The notes beneath the pieces were generated by a model, which saw only the letters and a list, made by a program, of their open reading frames with translations, did not search any database and was not told where the DNA came from. Both the position numbers and the translations under genes were made by a program. Shown here piece by piece: positions 57,300 through 64,000 of a stretch of DNA of 64,000 nucleotides. The stretch is from CAIUSP01 sp964594365 (GTDB taxonomy: Bacteria > Actinomycetota > Thermoleophilia > Solirubrobacterales > 70-9). Location: contig CAZQMB010000005.1 in assembly GCA_964594365.1 (NCBI GenBank), forward strand, positions 1 through 64,000, read 5' to 3'. The number at the start of each line of letters is the position of its first letter. Within the stretch, counting starts at the first letter, position 1.

Positions 57300-58640
57300 G
57301 TGGCCAGCCACGCGGAGCTAGACCACAACCACCTTTGGCACCCGTTCACCCAGCAACGCGACTGGGAAAGCGAGGACCCGGTAATGATCGCTTCGGGCGA
57401 AGGGGCTTGGGTCACCGACGAGGATGGGAACAAGTACCTGGACGGTGTCTCGTCGCTCTGGTGCAATGTCCACGGCCACAAGCACCCCGCGATCGATCAG
57501 GCTCTCCATGATCAGGTAGACCGGATCTCGCACTCGACGATGCTCGGACTCTCGCACCGGGGAGCTGCGGAGCTCGCCGGCAAGTTGGTGGAGGTGACCC
57601 CGGACGGCCTCGACAGGGTCTTCTACTCGGACTCGGGGTCGACTGCTGTCGAGGTCGCCCTGAAGATGGCCTTCCAGTACTGGCAACTGCGCGGTGGCCA
57701 GCATGTCCGACGCGCTTCGTTCATCTGTCTCGAAGATGCCTACCACGGGGACACGGTCGGGTCGGTTTCGGTCGGCGGGATCGATCTCTTCCACTCGACG
57801 TATGGGCCGCTGCTGTTCGAATCGCGTCGGGCCAAACCGGGTGATCTCGAAGACATCGCACGCCTTCTCGCGACCTACGAGGAAGAGGTGGCGGCGGTAG
57901 TGATCGAGCCTCTCGTCCAGGGTGCTGCGGGGATCAAGGTCCAGCCACCCGGATACCTCCGCCGAGTTCGCGAGCTCTGCGACCGACACGGCGCGCTGTT
58001 GATCTGCGACGAGGTGGCGACCGGGTTCGGGCGCACCGGGTCGATGTTCGCCTGTGAACAGGAGGAGGTCACACCGGACCTGCTCTGCCTCGCAAAGGGA
58101 CTCACGGGGGGTTATCTGCCGCTCGCAGCGACCCTTGCCAGCGAGGAGATCTACGAGACCTTCCTCGCTCCCCACGAGGAGTTCAAGACCTTCTTCCACG
58201 GCCACACCTACACCGGCAATCCGCTGGCCTGCGCTGCGGCAATCGCCACCCTCGAGACCTTCGAGCGAGAAGAGACCATCGCGAACCTCCAGCCCAAGAT
58301 CGAACTGCTCAGGGAACTCCTGGCCGAGATCGCCGAGATGCCGGAGGTCTCCGAGGTCCGTCAGTGCGGGTTCATGGCCGGGATCGATCTCGGCGAACAC
58401 CCTCCCGCCGAGCGCATGGGCCACCAGGTGGTGCTGGAGGCCCGCGGGCGCGGTGCGATCATCCGACCGCTGGGGGACACGGTCGTGCTGATGCCTCCGC
58501 TCGCGATCAACGAGGTCGAGCTCGAGCGACTGCTCACCATCACCCGCTCATCGATCCGGGCCGCTTGCCGCGGCTCGGTCAGCAGGGCTGGACAGCGAGC
58601 GGCGGCGCTGCTGGACGGGCCGCTCTCCGAAGCGGCCTAG
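57300..58640 (+). CDS. bioA: Adenosylmethionine-8-amino-7-oxononanoate aminotransferase
   Basis: 446-residue class-III aminotransferase. HLWHPFTQ at 12-19 is the BioA N-terminal signature, SDSGSTAVEVALKM binds PLP phosphate, EDAYHGDTVGS follows, and the PLP lysine is in LCLAKGLTGGYLPLAATL. It makes 7,8-diaminopelargonic acid. The GTG at 57300 follows CCCTCCTAAT rather than a Shine-Dalgarno. An 83-base gap separates it from bioD and contains TATTTTT at 57282-57288, so it may have its own promoter. The order bioB-bioF-X-bioD-bioA gives a near-complete late biotin pathway; no bioC or bioH is seen. Confidence 0.95.
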   Translation: MASHAELDHNHLWHPFTQQRDWESEDPVMIASGEGAWVTDEDGNKYLDGVSSLWCNVHGHKHPAIDQALHDQVDRISHSTMLGLSHRGAAELAGKLVEVTPDGLDRVFYSDSGSTAVEVALKMAFQYWQLRGGQHVRRASFICLEDAYHGDTVGSVSVGGIDLFHSTYGPLLFESRRAKPGDLEDIARLLATYEEEVAAVVIEPLVQGAAGIKVQPPGYLRRVRELCDRHGALLICDEVATGFGRTGSMFACEQEEVTPDLLCLAKGLTGGYLPLAATLASEEIYETFLAPHEEFKTFFHGHTYTGNPLACAAAIATLETFEREETIANLQPKIELLRELLAEIAEMPEVSEVRQCGFMAGIDLGEHPPAERMGHQVVLEARGRGAIIRPLGDTVVLMPPLAINEVELERLLTITRSSIRAACRGSVSRAGQRAAALLDGPLSEAA

Positions 58641-58643
58641 GTC

Positions 58644-58826
58644 TCAGTCCTCGTACGGGACGAAGTCGGTCTTGCGTGCTCCGCAGACCGGGCAGAACCA
58701 ATCCTCGGGAATGTCCTCGAAAGCGGTGCCGGCAGGCACACCGCCGTCGATATCGCCCTCGGCCGGGTCGTATATCCAGCCACAGGCTTCACATATCCAG
58801 CGCTTGCTCTCGGTCGATTCGCTCAC
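58644..58826 (-). CDS. Rubredoxin
   Basis: 60-residue rubredoxin. One iron is held by four cysteines in ICEACGWIYDP and WFCPVCGARKTDF. It is a small electron carrier, for example to alkane hydroxylases or in oxidative-stress defence. The GTG at 58826 is chosen by the TAGTCT element 8 bases upstream and by normal rubredoxin length; the frame is open to 58916. It converges on bioA with three bases between stops. Confidence 0.93.
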   Translation of the reverse strand: MSESTESKRWICEACGWIYDPAEGDIDGGVPAGTAFEDIPEDWFCPVCGARKTDFVPYED

Positions 58827-58834
58827 GGCTGAGA

Positions 58835-58840
58835 AGACTA
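58835..58840 (-). promoter_or_regulatory. -10-like element, rubredoxin gene
   Basis: TAGTCT on the minus strand, 8 bases before the GTG at 58826. It is only 10 bases from the opposing element at 58851. Confidence 0.55.
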
Positions 58841-58850
58841 CCTGAGCGGC

Positions 58851-58856
58851 TAGGCT
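58851..58856 (+). promoter_or_regulatory. -10-like element, Nudix gene
   Basis: TAGGCT lies 8 bases before the GTG at 58865. Divergent starts 38 bases apart leave no room for untranslated leaders. Confidence 0.55.
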
Positions 58857-58864
58857 GAACCACA

Positions 58865-59533
58865 GTGGAAGAAGGCGTGGCCAACCAGCAGCCGCCGGAG
58901 CCAAGACCGGCCGCAACGATCATCCTGCTCCGCGACGGAGGCGACGGGCTCGAGACCTGCCTCGTCCGCAGGAATCTCGAGGCGCGTTTCATGCCGGGGG
59001 TATGGGTGTTCCCCGGTGGAGCAGTCGACGAGGGCGACGGTGACGACGCGGACTCCGAGACCGCTCACCGACGGTGCGCAGCCAGAGAACTCGCTGAGGA
59101 AGCCGGTGTCAGGGTCGACCCTGAGAGTCTGGTGCCCTACTCACGCTGGATAACTCCGAAGGTGGTGCCGATCAGGTTCGACACCCGCTTCTATCTGGCG
59201 AGCCACCCCGGAGACAGTGAGCCCGAGGTCGACGGCGAAGAGGTGATCGACTGGGGTTGGTTCGAGCCTGCGGGCGCACTCTCGCGCCACTCAGCCGGGG
59301 AGATCGAACTGGTCTTCCCGACCATCAAGCACCTCGAGTCGCTGACGGGGTTCTCCTCGGTCGACGATGCGCTGGATGCGGCCGCTGGAACCGAAGTCCG
59401 CGCGGTAGAGCCGACGCTCGAGATCACCGCAGATGGAAAGGACGCGCGTCTGAGTTTCGATCGGGAAGATCTGGACCAGCCGGGAACACACGCCAGTGAG
59501 GTGGATTCGAACCCGCCGCCGGGCGAGGCCTGA
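58865..59533 (+). CDS. Nudix hydrolase
   Basis: 222-residue Nudix protein. The box GGAVDEGD...AARELAEEAGV spans about 52-82 with an insertion of some 10 residues relative to the usual 23-residue motif; the REx2EE core is intact (RELAEE). It resembles Nudix proteins of the NUDT8/NUDT19 type that cleave CoA derivatives or nucleotides. The C-terminal 60 residues are hydrophilic. Substrate unknown. It ends three bases from the convergent alcohol dehydrogenase gene. Confidence 0.85.
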   Translation: MEEGVANQQPPEPRPAATIILLRDGGDGLETCLVRRNLEARFMPGVWVFPGGAVDEGDGDDADSETAHRRCAARELAEEAGVRVDPESLVPYSRWITPKVVPIRFDTRFYLASHPGDSEPEVDGEEVIDWGWFEPAGALSRHSAGEIELVFPTIKHLESLTGFSSVDDALDAAAGTEVRAVEPTLEITADGKDARLSFDREDLDQPGTHASEVDSNPPPGEA

Positions 59534-59536
59534 GGC

Positions 59537-60769
59537 TCAGAGCGCGGCCGTGAAGAGAGCCCGAAAGTCCTCGGGCAGCAACTCACGGGCGTTGGTCAAG
59601 CTGCAGCCGTCGCCCATCGCGGCATCCACCAACTGGTCGAGCGAGGCCTCGGGTACCCCGACCTCGGTCAGTCGCGTCGGCAATCCCAGGTCGGCACTCA
59701 TCGCGGTCATCCAATTGGCGAGAGAGTCGGCCAGTGCGGCCCCATCGCCCGAGGCGTCCGCGCCCATCAGCTCGGCCACACGCCGATAGCGATCCACGAT
59801 CGCCGGTCCGCCCTCGCAGTTGAAGCGGATCACGTGCGGGAGGTTGATCGAATTGGCGACGCCATGAGGCACCCCGTGCAGCCCTCCGACGGCGTGGGAC
59901 ATCGAGTGAACCGCGCCCAGGGTCGATGCGCCTGCCGCACCCGGAACGATCGCGAGTGAGGCCGCGATCAGCATGTTCCCCCGAGCGACCTCGTTCTCGT
60001 CAGGGTCGCCATGGACAGCCTGCTCGAGGTTCTCACGGATCATCCGCAGGGCCTGCAGGCAGAAGGCCTCACCGTGAGGAGACCACTCGGGACTGGTGAA
60101 TGCCTCGATCGCGTGCGTCATCGCGTCCATGCCGGTGGCGGCGGCTACCTGCGGCGGCAGGGTTCGGGTGCTCTCCGGATCGAGGATCGCGAGGCGCGGA
60201 AAGAGCGGGAAGTCCCCGAGGAGGATCTTGAGTTTCTGCTCTGGATCCTTGATCACCGCGCCGAAAGAGACCTCGGACCCGGTGCCTGCGGTGGTGGGGA
60301 TGCAGGCCAGCGGCTTGAGCGGAAGTGGCTCCCCCATGCCGTCGTCTGCCCGGGGCAGCGTGAAGAGCCCCTCGTAATCAAGGACCCTCCCTCCGTGGGT
60401 CAGTACGGCGTTGGCTGCCTTGGCGGTGTCCATGACGGATCCACCTCCGACCGCAACGATCGAATCCGCTCCCGCTTCCTCGGCCGCTGCTGCGCAGGCC
60501 TCACAGGTGTCCGTCGAGGAATCCTGCGGTACCTCGTCGAAGTGGCCCGAGACCTCGAGACCGCCATCGACGATTCCGGCCTCGACCTTGTCCACCAGGC
60601 CCGTTCCCCTGACTACTGCATCGGTGATGATGAACGGGCGCTTGGCGCCCTCCTTCTGGAACTCGAAACCGGTCCCCTCGATCATCCCCCGACCGACCAC
60701 CACCCGGGTCGGATGGGTGAACTGGTAGTAGTCCTTGAATCCCTGGTACGAGGGTGTCTCCGACTCCAC
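59537..60769 (-). CDS. Iron-containing alcohol dehydrogenase
   Basis: 410-residue group-III (Fe-ADH) dehydrogenase. The cofactor region AVGGGSVMDTAKA is at about 107-119 and PTTAGTGSEVS at about 157-167. Metal ligands lie in the stretches GMDAMTHAIEAF, HSMSHAVGG and LHGVPHGVAN. The substrate alcohol is not predictable. It starts 11 bases after the SCP2 stop, forming a two-gene operon. Confidence 0.92.
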   Translation of the reverse strand: MESETPSYQGFKDYYQFTHPTRVVVGRGMIEGTGFEFQKEGAKRPFIITDAVVRGTGLVDKVEAGIVDGGLEVSGHFDEVPQDSSTDTCEACAAAAEEAGADSIVAVGGGSVMDTAKAANAVLTHGGRVLDYEGLFTLPRADDGMGEPLPLKPLACIPTTAGTGSEVSFGAVIKDPEQKLKILLGDFPLFPRLAILDPESTRTLPPQVAAATGMDAMTHAIEAFTSPEWSPHGEAFCLQALRMIRENLEQAVHGDPDENEVARGNMLIAASLAIVPGAAGASTLGAVHSMSHAVGGLHGVPHGVANSINLPHVIRFNCEGGPAIVDRYRRVAELMGADASGDGAALADSLANWMTAMSADLGLPTRLTEVGVPEASLDQLVDAAMGDGCSLTNARELLPEDFRALFTAAL

Positions 60770-60779
60770 GGTCCGGCCC

Positions 60780-61199
60780 TCAGACGTCGAGCAGGTCGTT
60801 GCGCCCCTGCGACTCGAGAAGGGCCTCGTAGCGGGGATAGACGGGCTTGGTGAGGGGAACCATCTTGAGGATCTTCGCGACGGGACCCTTCGCCTTCATC
60901 TGGCCTCTCGCGAGAGCGACGGTCGGGTTGACCTTGCCGAGCCAGAACTTGTGGGCGATGTCCGCATCCATGCTCATCACGATCTCCGGCTCCATGTCGC
61001 TCGGGCCGAAATCGACCCTTCCCTCGAGATCTCCCTCCTTCAAGGCGACGGTGATCGTGCTGTCGGGATCCCGGTACTCGTAGCTGACGATCGTGTCGGC
61101 GTCTCTGAACTTAGGGCCGAGTTCCTCATCCTCGGCGAGATCCTGGAACAGCTTTCCGATCGTGTCATAGACCTCTTGAGGGTCGTTGAAATAGGCCAT
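60780..61199 (-). CDS. SCP2 sterol-binding domain protein
   Basis: 139-residue SCP2-like lipid-binding protein: RVDFGPSDMEPEIVMSMDADIAH at about 61-83 and the Lys/Gly-rich ARGQMKAKGPVAKILKMVPL at about 97-116 are typical. It probably binds fatty acyl or sterol-like ligands for neighbouring oxidoreductases. A strong GAGAGGAGAGC precedes the ATG at 61199. TAGGAT lies about 50 bases upstream (61253-61258) and could be its -10. Divergent from the GMC oxidoreductase. Confidence 0.9.
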   Translation of the reverse strand: MAYFNDPQEVYDTIGKLFQDLAEDEELGPKFRDADTIVSYEYRDPDSTITVALKEGDLEGRVDFGPSDMEPEIVMSMDADIAHKFWLGKVNPTVALARGQMKAKGPVAKILKMVPLTKPVYPRYEALLESQGRNDLLDV

Positions 61200-61315
61200 T
61201 GGTCGCTCTCCTCTCGGCTCGAACTGTCAGGGGTAAGCCTTCGTTGAACGGGATCCTAGGGTGACCGCGTCCAATTCGCTTCCAGCCATGCCCTCGAGGT
61301 AACCCTCCTCCGGCG

Positions 61316-62995
61316 ATGGTGGAATACTCGACTCCGGTGGAGGAGGTTTTCGACTTCGACTATCTGGTCATCGGGTCGGGTTTCGGGGGCTCGGTCTCTG
61401 CCCTGCGCCTGGTCGAGAAGGGCTACTCGGTGGGAGTCCTCGAATGCGGAAAGCGCTTCGCCGACGAGGACTTCGCCAAGTCCGGCTGGGACATGAAGCG
61501 TTACTTCTGGGCGCCCGCTCTCGGGATGAGGGGGATCTTCAGGCTCACGGTGTTCAAGGACGTCTTCATCGCTTCCGGAGCCGGCGTGGGCGGCGGAAGT
61601 CTCGGCTACGCGAACACCCTCTACAGACCGGGCAAGGCCTTCTTCGACGATTCCCAGTGGAGCGACCTCGCAGACTGGCAGGAGGAACTGTCCCCTCATT
61701 ACGACACGGCTGAACACATGCTCGGGGTTGCCCAATACGAGGGGATGGGGCCGGCAGACCTCCTGCTGAAGGAGATGGGCGACGACCTGGGAGTCGGCGA
61801 AACCTTCAAACAGAGCCGAGTCGGAGTCTTCTTCGGACCGGCCGACGAAGAGGTCGAGGATCCCTACTTCGGTGGCGCAGGGCCCGCGCGCACCGGTTGC
61901 ACTAGATGCGGAAGCTGCATGATCGGCTGTCGAGTCGGGGCGAAGAACACGCTGGTCAAGAACTACCTCTGGTTCGCCGAGAAGCTCGGCGCCCAGGTCA
62001 TCCCAGAGCGGCAAGCCACTGACATCCGCCCGATCGGCGCCGAAGACGGAAGTGACGGCTACGAGGTCACTACCGAACATCCCGGTGCCTGGTTCCGCAA
62101 GCGCCGGCGGACCTTCACCGCTCGTAACGTGATCGTCTCGGCGGGAGCACTCGGGACCAACGAGCTACTCGCCTACTGCAAGTACAAGGGCGGACTCCCC
62201 CGTCTCTCTGATCGGCTCGGGCACGTGGTCCGAACCAACTCCGAGTCGATCCAGGCGGTTACCGCACCGACCTCCGAGACCGACTTCTCCAACTCGGTGG
62301 CGATCTCGTCGAGCGTGTTCCCCGAGCCCGACACCCACATCGAGGTAGTCACCTACGGAAACGGCGGAGACGTGATCAGCCGCCTGTTCACGATGGCGAG
62401 CGGAGACGGAACCCGCATCACGCGCCCCTTGCGCTGGATCGGCAGCCTGCTGCGTCATCCACTCAAGTCGTTGAGACTGCTCTGGCCGTTCGGCTGGTCG
62501 AAGCGCACGGTGATCCTCCTGACCATGCAGACCACCGACGCAGCGATGCGGCTGGTACCGAAGCGCAAACTCCTCGGTGGAATCAAACTCCAGACTCGAC
62601 AAGACCCCGACCGACCCAACCCCACCTTCATCCCTGCCGCTGAGAGAGCGACCAAGTGGTTCGAGGAGAAGCTCGGGGGGATCGCCCAGGGGGGTCTGAC
62701 CGAAGCCTTCAACATCCCGACCACGGCTCACATCCTCGGCGGCGCGACCATCGGCATCGATGCGGAGCACGGCGTGGTGGACTCGGGTAACCGCGCCTTC
62801 GGCTACCGCGGACTGATGATCTGCGATGGATCTGCAGTGCCCGCGAACCCGGGAGTCAACCCGAGCCTCTCGATCACCGCGATCACCGAGCACGCGATGT
62901 CGCTGATCCCTCCCAAAGGTGGAGTGGAAGTTCGTCAGGCGGTGCCGGAGGCAGCCATGGCCGGCAGGCCCGCGTTGCGGGCCCACCAGGCCTGA
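61316..62995 (+). CDS. GMC oxidoreductase (cholesterol-oxidase-like) with 4-Cys cluster
   Basis: 559-residue FAD oxidoreductase. The Rossmann motif VIGSGFGGSVSAL is at 18-30; GAGVGGGSLGYAN at about 88-100 covers the flavin; the C-terminal HILGGATIGID and NPSLSITAITEHAM contain the GMC active-site His/Asn region. It is related to ChoD-type cholesterol/steroid oxidases. A CxxCxxCxxxC set (C195, C198, C201, C205 in TGCTRCGSCMIGCRVG) looks like a 4Fe-4S site. The divergent SCP2 and Fe-ADH genes suggest sterol- or lipid-alcohol metabolism. Confidence 0.87.
   Translation: MVEYSTPVEEVFDFDYLVIGSGFGGSVSALRLVEKGYSVGVLECGKRFADEDFAKSGWDMKRYFWAPALGMRGIFRLTVFKDVFIASGAGVGGGSLGYANTLYRPGKAFFDDSQWSDLADWQEELSPHYDTAEHMLGVAQYEGMGPADLLLKEMGDDLGVGETFKQSRVGVFFGPADEEVEDPYFGGAGPARTGCTRCGSCMIGCRVGAKNTLVKNYLWFAEKLGAQVIPERQATDIRPIGAEDGSDGYEVTTEHPGAWFRKRRRTFTARNVIVSAGALGTNELLAYCKYKGGLPRLSDRLGHVVRTNSESIQAVTAPTSETDFSNSVAISSSVFPEPDTHIEVVTYGNGGDVISRLFTMASGDGTRITRPLRWIGSLLRHPLKSLRLLWPFGWSKRTVILLTMQTTDAAMRLVPKRKLLGGIKLQTRQDPDRPNPTFIPAAERATKWFEEKLGGIAQGGLTEAFNIPTTAHILGGATIGIDAEHGVVDSGNRAFGYRGLMICDGSAVPANPGVNPSLSITAITEHAMSLIPPKGGVEVRQAVPEAAMAGRPALRAHQA
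62967..62983. terminator. Possible hairpin at end of GMC gene
   Basis: GGCCCGC-GTT-GCGGGCC lies within the last codons of the GMC gene, before the convergent sodA stop. There is no T-tract. Confidence 0.35.
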
Positions 62996-63013
62996 CGTCC
63001 CGGGTCTTGCTGC

Positions 63014-63622
63014 TCAGCCGTTGGCGGCTGCGAAGTGCTCGGCGGCCTTGGCCCAGTTGACCACGTTCCACCAAGCGTCCAGATAGTCCGGGCGCACGTT
63101 CTGGTACTTCAGGTAGTACGCGTGCTCCCAGACGTCGCAGCCGATGATCGGGGTCTGACCGAGGGAGATGGGTGAGTCCTGGTTGGCGGTCGAGGTCACC
63201 GCGAGACCGGAGCCGTCATGGACCAGCCATGCCCAGCCCGAACCGAAGCGGTTGATCCCGGCGTTCTTGAACTCCTCCTTGAACGAATCGAATGAGCCGA
63301 ACGACTCGTCGATCGCCGCTGCGAGATCTCCCTCGGGAGCGCCCCCGGCGTCCGGCGCCATGATCTCCCAGAAGAAGGTGTGGTTGGCGTGACCGCCCGC
63401 ATTGTTGGTCACGGGACCCTTGATGTCATCCGGCAGATCACCGAGCTTGGTCAGCAACTCGTCGACCGGGGTATCGGCCCACTCGGTGCCCTCCAGAGCG
63501 GCGTTGGCCTTGTCGATGTATGCCTGATGATGCTTGTCGTGATGGATCGTCATCGTCTGCTGATCGATGTGAGGCTCGAGTGCGTCGTATGCGTAGGGAA
63601 GGTCCGGCAGGGAATAGGGCAT
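63014..63622 (-). CDS. sodA: Superoxide dismutase, Mn/Fe family (Mn-type residues)
   Basis: 202-residue superoxide dismutase. Metal ligands are H27 (TIHHDKHH), H81 (NHTFFW), D163 and H167 (DVWEHAYYLKYQN). GGHAN in place of an alanine-glutamine pair, plus Gln148 in STANQDSP, match manganese-type enzymes, although metal use can vary. AAGGAG lies 12 bases before the ATG. TAGATT on the minus strand at 63664-63669 is a possible -10. Confidence 0.96.
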   Translation of the reverse strand: MPYSLPDLPYAYDALEPHIDQQTMTIHHDKHHQAYIDKANAALEGTEWADTPVDELLTKLGDLPDDIKGPVTNNAGGHANHTFFWEIMAPDAGGAPEGDLAAAIDESFGSFDSFKEEFKNAGINRFGSGWAWLVHDGSGLAVTSTANQDSPISLGQTPIIGCDVWEHAYYLKYQNVRPDYLDAWWNVVNWAKAAEHFAAANG

Positions 63623-63714
63623 GGGTTTCGACTCCTTGGATTCGGGTTTTGCCTGAACTCGGAAATCTAGCGCCCCTGAGGACTCCTACCCGTCTTGCCG
63701 GGGTACTCAAGGGC

Positions 63715-63720
63715 GATAAT
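63715..63720 (+). promoter_or_regulatory. -10-like element, TVP38-like gene
   Basis: GATAAT lies 6 bases before the ATG at 63727, with no Shine-Dalgarno. Confidence 0.5.
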
Positions 63721-63726
63721 GAGCGA

Positions 63727-64000
63727 ATGAGCAAGACAGATCACCCCCATCACTCTCCGGTAAAGGCGACGCGCCTCGAATTGATCCTGCTGGCAGTCGG
63801 ACTGATCGTGGTCGCGGCCTGTGTGATGCTGATCGATCCTCTTCGCGAAGCCTTCCAACACGCGATCAAAGGGGACACCGATGCCGTCAAGAGCGATCTC
63901 GACCGCCTCGGCGTCTGGGGGGTCGTGATCGTCTTCGCGCTGGCTCAGATCCATGCGGTGGTCTGGTTCCCGAGCGAGATCCTGGACGCGGCGGCGGGAT
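63727..64000 (+). CDS. TVP38/TMEM64-like membrane protein, truncated by window end
   Basis: The first 91 residues of a gene that runs off the window. After a polar, His-rich N-terminus comes a membrane helix (about 18-36: LELILLAVGLIVVAACVML), a soluble stretch with LRLGVWG-like SDLDRLGVWG, and the beginning of a second hydrophobic region ending in WFPSEILDAAAG. That last motif matches the re-entrant loop of VTT/DedA-like (TVP38) proteins, which are thought to scramble or transport lipids. The full length cannot be judged. Confidence 0.75.
   Translation, partial: MSKTDHPHHSPVKATRLELILLAVGLIVVAACVMLIDPLREAFQHAIKGDTDAVKSDLDRLGVWGVVIVFALAQIHAVVWFPSEILDAAAG

Noticed and set aside
1..64000. tRNA, rRNA, CRISPR arrays, IS elements and long direct repeats
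   Set aside because: None was recognised on reading through. Gaps are short and filled by leaders or promoters, although a tRNA scan by software would be more reliable.

Overview
The window is 64 kb of GC-rich, gene-dense bacterial chromosome, with no gap between genes longer than about 220 bases. The gene set points to Actinomycetota, most likely a deep lineage such as Thermoleophilia/Solirubrobacterales. The evidence is an actinobacterial-type integration host factor, a YrbE/Mla ABC set, coproheme decarboxylase (ChdC), a 70-residue biotinyl carrier like mycobacterial TB7.3, Holin-X and DUF3618 proteins, and frequent GTG starts. The taxonomic placement is inference. I found no tRNA, rRNA, insertion sequence, phage module or CRISPR array.

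Layout. 1-3.4 kb: polyphosphate kinase 2, a small membrane protein, and a MoxR ATPase with a VWA partner. 3.4-6.1 kb: a TPP riboswitch followed by an ABC importer for a thiamine precursor. 6.1-9.5 kb: an AlkA-like glycosylase and a GNAT acyltransferase, divergent from a serine-palmitoyltransferase-like enzyme; together these may make a sphingolipid-type lipid. 9.8-16.8 kb: mIHF, then a leftward lipid-transport operon (two MlaE permeases, an MlaF ATPase, an MMPL/RND protein, an atypical thioredoxin-fold protein and a membrane protein) with no MCE protein. 16.9-20.3 kb: a lipoprotein and two PQQ-type sugar dehydrogenase-like propellers. 20.4-26.3 kb: PII-Amt, an aldehyde dehydrogenase and MetE. 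26.4-32.3 kb: a glycosyltransferase-flippase fusion, then a heme/Fe-S group (ChdC, ferredoxin reductase, BolA, CGFS glutaredoxin, A-type carrier, small glutaredoxin).

32.4-44 kb: DegV, a small envelope operon (DUF3618, Holin-X, mini-membrane protein), a TetR-nitrilase operon with a candidate operator, and divergent acyl-CoA operons (racemase, BKACE, carboxyltransferase and enoyl-CoA hydratase leftward; two acyl-CoA dehydrogenases and an SDR rightward). 44-47.1 kb: two secreted proteins, one a lipase-like hydrolase, ending in a clear hairpin terminator. 47.2-53.4 kb: glycerate kinase with a PECR-like SDR, an MBL hydrolase, glycerol kinase with PlsC, a biotinyl carrier and a crotonase. 53.4-58.6 kb: biotin genes bioB, bioF, an unidentified MBL-like gene, bioD and bioA. 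58.6-64 kb: rubredoxin, Nudix, iron alcohol dehydrogenase, SCP2, a GMC oxidoreductase with a four-cysteine cluster, superoxide dismutase, and the start of a TVP38-like membrane protein.

The genes fit an aerobic heterotroph that handles lipids and acyl-CoAs and makes its own biotin for carboxylases. A recurrent signal is a -10-like hexamer (often TAGCCT, TAGGCT or TATAGT) 6-10 bases before an ATG/GTG with no Shine-Dalgarno, which suggests widespread leaderless transcription. The most interesting candidates are the SPT-GNAT pair, the MCE-less Mla/MMPL operon, the MBL-like gene coupled to bioD, and the basic low-complexity tails on three unrelated proteins.
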